In this document: positions 59,530 to 64,000 of the stretch, one piece after another
Numbering within the stretch: the first letter of the stretch is position 1
How the letters are laid out: each line of letters starts with the position of its first letter
NCBI GenBank assembly: GCA_016748015.1
Contig: JAAOMT010000586.1
Location: 852,534 to 916,533, forward strand
Direction: 5' to 3'
Source of the DNA: Geosiphon pyriformis
Lineage: Eukaryota > Glomeromycota > Glomeromycetes > Archaeosporales > Geosiphonaceae
DNA: 64,000 bases
Made by a program: the position numbers and the translations under genes
Notes under the pieces: model-generated
The model's input: only the letters and a program-made list of their open reading frames with translations
Told to the model about the DNA's origin: nothing
The model's database searches: none

Positions 59530-60385
59530 TGTTACAAGTGATTATTTGGGGTCTCAAAGCAAATAACAAACCCATAGTTTGGTGCTCAATTAATATAATG
59601 ATGTTGATTACTGAAGGTGGTTTGTATCTGAAGGTTTTGGTTGAGTTCTTTGTATAATGAACAGAGATTCAATAGTTGTTTTTAGTAGCCTTCCGGAATC
59701 GCAATTCTGTCAATTTTTTTCTCAGTTTGGTGGCCAGCAATCCTCTAGTAAGTAATCCATAATTCTTTTACATGCTTTATCTACTCACAAGGGTCTTTTA
59801 CCAGACAATTCTTGATGTCAATAATTCAGTGCTTAATCCTTAATCAATTTAGTAAACAACAAAAAAAATAACAATAGAAAATAACAGAAAACAAAGAAAA
59901 ATAAAGAAAATAAGCCAAGACAATTTTGCAAGTTAGTATCCTATTAATAGCCATGATCAAGAACTATTGTTTTAGTGTGGTTAAGTATGAATTACTATCA
60001 ACATAAAGTGTTAATAGTGGAAAGTAAATTGAGATAGTGAATAATTATTTATTAATATTTGTAATATGGAAGGTTGCTTAGATCAGATCTAAACTAAGAG
60101 GTCTGTCTTTTCTACTTTTAATATTACTGCTATATATACATAATTAAGATTCCTCAATTCCTCAATTTTTCACATCAGAAATCCTGAAATTCCTGGAATC
60201 CTGCAATTTTTTTTAAGAGGAATCCTGAAATTTTGGAATCCTGTGATTCTTTGTATGAGAATTCTGAAATTTCTGGAATCCTGCAATTTCTTTTAAGAAG
60301 AATCCTGGAATTCCATATTTACTATAGCTATTTCTGATTGGCTAATTTTATATGCTAATATACTTCTTATATTTTATGAGTAACA
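59530..60385 (-). repeat. Element E 5' LTR
   Basis: TGTTACAAG to GAGTAACA; same 856-bp length as the 3' copy, with the GGAATTC-type repeats at 60150-60320. The right-hand flank is Gag of element F. Confidence 0.9.
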
Positions 60386-61303
60386 GTGGTCATTGTCCCA
60401 ACTGTTAGCAGTAATTGCTTTCTTGGCATCTGTGATCCAAGAATATGTGTTATTTTTTTCACCAGAAAATTTCTTTATTTAGCAATATCCCAGTAAGTCA
60501 TGATCTGGTTAATGGGTGGAGTATTACTTATTATGTTTAAGAAAATTGGTGTCTATATATTTGAGTGTTTTTTGGGTGCTAATACTGGTTGTTTCCCTTT
60601 GTTGCTTGTACTAATAGGTTTTAAGATAGCTGTTCCTTCCATCAGGAAAGATGCTGATTCTGTTGGGTTTTGTGCTAATAGTTATTCCCAAGTTGACATG
60701 TTTCCTTTTGTTTGACTGGCTTTTGGGATAAGATTTTCAAACAGTGATCCATATTCTCCTAGTGATTTAGTCTAATTGTGTTAATCTTAAGGATGTAGAT
60801 TTTCAGAATTCGTGGTGTTTCTGACTGGATTTCTAGAAATAAGTTAAATACAATTCTACTTTGAGATGTCTGATAATATGATAAAATTGTTGAAAAGAAG
60901 ATATTTGGTTTCTTGTTGACTGTAGACTTGTCTTGGGCAGTTGTGAGATTATTGGATCCATTCTTGCATTCCTCCAGATTGAATTCTATTGGTTGTTGTA
61001 CTTAAGGGAATCGTTTGTTATGTAGTGTTTAATGTCTGTATCAATTATACATAGAGTTTTAGTGATTGCTCAAGTAGTGGTAGTTGTTGAGTACCCTAGT
61101 AAGTTTTGATGGATTTGTTCTCCAAGTCTTCCTGTATTAATTGTATGATCTAACAAACAGTTAATTTTTGTGTTGATATAGTTGCAAAAATTGCTTTTTG
61201 TAATGGTGGTTTCTGCTGGTATTCCTAGATCTTTTTGAAAGTATTGAAATAGTGCTCTTTTGTACAAGAAGTGGTCCTTTCTTATTGTTCTAATAGTCGC
61301 CAC
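60386..61303 (-). pseudogene. Element F: Gag N-terminal part, truncated at element E
   Basis: Minus strand. Homology begins at GTG GCG ACT (61303) with ATIRTIRKDHFLYKRALFQY, the same subfamily as element C. The segment 61303-61070 is uninterrupted. It continues with stops to AITANSWDND at 60386, the start of the capsid-like core, and is cut off there. Confidence 0.82.
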
Positions 61304-61364
61304 TTTTGTGTATTTCTGGAGTGCTCTGTCTCTGTAGATTTATAACCTTACAGAGAGCACCAAA

Positions 61365-62278
61365 TGTTACAGGTAAACTTGGTAGGATATGATGGTAACG
61401 TTTGGTGTTCTATTTTTGAATTATTTTTCAAGGTTGTCTGCTTTTTCCACTGTGTCAGTATTATCAGTCTCTAAAGATCTATTCTTGGATGTGAATTTAC
61501 CTATTGAGTTTTTTGGTTATAAAACACAGAGTTTGTCTTTTGTTGATTGCAATATTTTCTATAATTATAAGTTTTTTTCTCCATGCTAACAAATGCAGTC
61601 ATTAGGATCCAGCATTGTTTTTTCGCCCTTTTGGTAAGCTATCAAGATAACATTAATATTCAAAACTTAAGAAAAGCTTCCTTTTTTTACCAGACTATCA
61701 CAAAGTCTATTCCAAGACAGTTGATTTTCTTATGTTGCTACTTCAAACAAAAAGAAGAAAGAAAAGAAAAATAAAGAAAGAAAAAGAAAAGAAAAGAAAA
61801 GAAAAGAAAAAGAATTAGTTCTCATTAATTGCTGTGATCAAGAGCAATTGGTTCAAATTGTTAAAGTTTGAGGCATTTATGCTAATAGTATCTGTTCCAG
61901 AACAAAGGTAAGAAATACTGATTTCAATTTTTTAATTGAAATTCATAATATTGGCAAACATGAAGTGGTAAATTGGATTTCTTTTTGGTTTTTGATATTT
62001 TATTGTATTTTGGACTATGGATATATGATAAGTATAATACAAAGTAAAATTGATTGTTAACTAACTGTCTTTTCAACTTCTACAACTACTTGCTTTTATA
62101 TATTCTTTTGGTTTTATAGAATTGCTTTCAATTGCTTCACTATTTCTAGCTATTGCTCATTATTGCTAACTATTGCTCATGTTTGTCCTATGTTACCTCA
62201 AGTTGTATCACGTTTTTTTTGTTATGTTTCTTTGTTACATTTTTCCCATAGCTTTTTGGTTTTTCTACTTGGATAACA
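61365..62278 (-). repeat. Element F 5' LTR
   Basis: TGTTACAGG to GGATAACA (914 bp), closely like the LTRs of element C. The primer site TGGTGCTCTCTGTAAGGT lies at 61362-61345 on the minus strand. Stem-loop arms at 61827-61833 and 61843-61849; GCTATTGCT-type repeats at 62110-62185; purine tract 61745-61812. The right flank is pol of element G. Confidence 0.87.
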
Positions 62279-62500
62279 GCACTAGAGTTCTGTAGTTTTT
62301 TTCAGCTAGACTTAAGCTGTGACTAACATATACTACTGGGTGTTTTCTTTCATTCAGTCTTTTTTGAGATAGTACAGCTCCTAATGCTTGACCCAATGCA
62401 TTGGTTGTAATTATGAATGGTTTGCTATAATTTGGATAGATCAGTACTAGAACTTAAATAAGCTTTTTTCTTAATATATCAAAGGCTTTTTGCTGGTTTT
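62279..62500 (-). pseudogene. Element G: RNase H start, cut by element F
   Basis: Minus strand. KPFIITTNALGQALGAVLSQ block with the first catalytic Asp changed to Asn, then LSLAEKNYRTL, at which point element F is inserted. The remainder of RNase H and integrase are not in the window. Confidence 0.75.
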
Positions 62501-63420
62501 CTGTCCATTCATATTTAGTGTTCTTTGCTTAGAGCTGGTATAATGACTGAGCCAGTTTGGAAAAGTCTTGATGAAATGGCAGTAGTAACTTGCAAATTCC
62601 AAGAATGCTCATAGTTCAGTTAAGTTGGTAAATACTGGAAAGTTTTAATTATCTTGTCTGGATCTGTTTTGATGCCATCTTTGCTTACAATATGTCCCAA
62701 AAACTTGAGTTCGGTTTTTCCAAAGAAATATTTGGTTGTATTTAATTTTAATTCAGCTCTTCTTAGTCTTTCAAATACTTGTTGAAAATAATGTAAATAA
62801 TCATTGAATGTCTTAAAAAACATATTGGTGTCATCTAAGTAAACAATTACTAATTTTCACAGTAGTTCAGTATAAACAATTTTCATGAGCTATTGAAATG
62901 TAGTTGATACATTCATTAAGCCAAAAGACATAACTTCAAATTTAAAATTTCTTTCTCAGGTTGTAAAAGCCATTTTTTTCTTATCTTCTGGTTTTATGGC
63001 TACTTGCCAGTAACCATTATCTAAGTCTAATGTTAAGAACTATTTTTTTCTTCCAAATGTATTGAAAAGTTTCTGGATCTTTGGAGTTAAATAACTATCT
63101 CCTTTTGTTATTCCATTAAGTTTTCAGTAATCTATGCAAAACTAAATCTTCCCATTTTTTTTCCAAACCAATACAACTAGTGAAGACTATGAACTCATTA
63201 ATGGTTGAATTAACCTGTTGTCTAGCATTCTATTAATTTCTTGTCAGATAATCTTATGGCTAATTGGTGGTACTTGGTATGCTCTTTGTTTTATTGGCAT
63301 AGTGTCTTCAATCTTGATCTGGTGTTGGATTATGTCTGTTTTGCCAAATTTATTTTCACTTGCAAAAATGTTAGTAAAATTGTTAAGTAACATTTTGAGT
63401 TGCATCTGTTAAAATAGGTT
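62501..63420 (-). pseudogene. Element G: reverse transcriptase
   Basis: Minus strand. Catalytic loop intact as YLDD (62826-62840), followed by TNMFFKTFND. FFGKTELKFLGHIVSKDGI near 62690. FCIDY-like near 63135 and SPLVVLVWKKNGK-like near 63170. A small deletion sits near 62645. Confidence 0.78.
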
Positions 63421-64000
63421 TAGATTTTCTAAGTTTATTTGTTCTAATTGTTTTGATTGGAACAAATAATATTTGTTCTATCCATAGATTATTTGTGATG
63501 TAATATTCACATATTCGCAAAGCTGTGAAAAATCTGAAATGGGGTTTGGTAGTTGATCTTCAACTTTAGTGTTTAAATATTTAATAGTGGTTCCTTTTGG
63601 TATCTTAATGACATCTTCTGTTGTGTTGTAGATAGAAATTTTAATGTGGTTTTTGTTTTTGGCTGGTATGTATAGATTGATAAGTCTAATTTCTCTTGAT
63701 TTGCAAATAGTTGGTTCTATTTCAAAAATCTGTGCCTGATTTTTTACTTTTCTTTTCAATACTAACATATGCCTGTTATATAGTGAAATAAAAACCAATT
63801 GATTGGTGGAGATAATTTTTTTCTTGTCAACAATTTTTTTTTCTGTTATATTGACTGGCACATCTATTCTACTTGTGGATCCAAATTTACTTATTTTTCT
63901 AACTGTAATTCCTAATTTTTCTCTGTTTTTTACTAATACTAATTGAGCTATTTTAACCAGAAACGGAAATATTGTCTGTACTATTTTTCATTTGGCTCTA
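63421..64000 (-). pseudogene. Element G: end of dUTPase and linker, runs off the window
   Basis: Minus strand. The linker 63861-63478 is uninterrupted (IRLINLYIPAKNKNHIK, IYNTTEDVIKIPKGT). Upstream, near 63905-63870, is a decayed dUTPase motif V (KFGSTSR) and near 63960 the motif IV neighbourhood. The rest of dUTPase lies beyond the right edge. Confidence 0.75.

Larger units (their letters stand above)
50319..60385 (-). mobile_element. Ty3/gypsy element E (minus)
   Basis: Full-length, with two LTRs of equal length (50319-51174 and 59530-60385, 856 bp each) and an internal part of about 8.36 kb. The left neighbour is LINE sequence and the right neighbour is Gag of element F, with no matching target duplication (ctat against gtgg). 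Most domains are readable with a few frame changes. Confidence 0.9.

Noticed and set aside
1-64000. tRNA or rRNA genes
   Set aside because: I looked for cloverleaf-type and rRNA-like segments and recognised none; the tRNA-like ends at LTRs are only primer sites.

Overview
The window looks like a piece of a very AT-rich fungal nuclear genome. The best fit, by inference, is an arbuscular mycorrhizal fungus (Glomeromycotina). Three things point there. The only host gene is a fungal Dnf-type P4-ATPase with seven short GT-AG introns (67-94 bp). The rest is almost entirely retroelements. The LINE and Ty3/gypsy families resemble, from memory, families abundant in Rhizophagus and Gigaspora assemblies; no search was run.

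Layout. Positions 1-4472 (minus) hold the P4-ATPase gene, whose C-terminal end runs off the left edge. Positions 4473-7159 hold its upstream region, microsatellites and an extremely AT-rich gene-free stretch. From 7160 to the right edge the DNA is a nest of degenerate elements. A minus-strand LINE (7160-9242, continuing at 50160-50318) is split by Ty3/gypsy element D (9243-50159, minus). D carries a solo LTR (11623-12444) in its integrase region. At position 16920/47140 D is split again by two further elements lying side by side: C (16921-26845, plus) and A (26850-47139, minus). A is itself split by B (35160-45320, plus). Right of the LINE fragment come element E (50319-60385, minus), the 5' end of element F (60386-62278, minus), and the pol fragment of element G (62279-64000, minus), into which F inserted. 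All coordinates were read by eye from LTR termini (TGTTAC...GTAACA), primer-binding and polypurine sites, target duplications and translated motifs.

All six Ty3/gypsy elements share one plan: LTR (about 820-950 bp), primer site starting TGG two bases after the LTR, Gag with a CCHC knuckle, retropepsin, a Cys-rich CXXC domain, a complete-looking dUTPase, a small beta-rich linker, reverse transcriptase, RNase H, integrase with a GNGAY (GPY/F-like) module, and a tail with no recognisable chromodomain. In B, Gag through RT lies in one reading frame. Most inactivating changes are C-to-T or G-to-A transitions that create stops.

The most interesting points are the dUTPase plus Cys-rich module between protease and RT, covarying stem-loops in the LTR leader, a conserved GTG where Gag homology begins, two elements inserted at one 4-bp site, and element E, whose two flanks belong to different elements.
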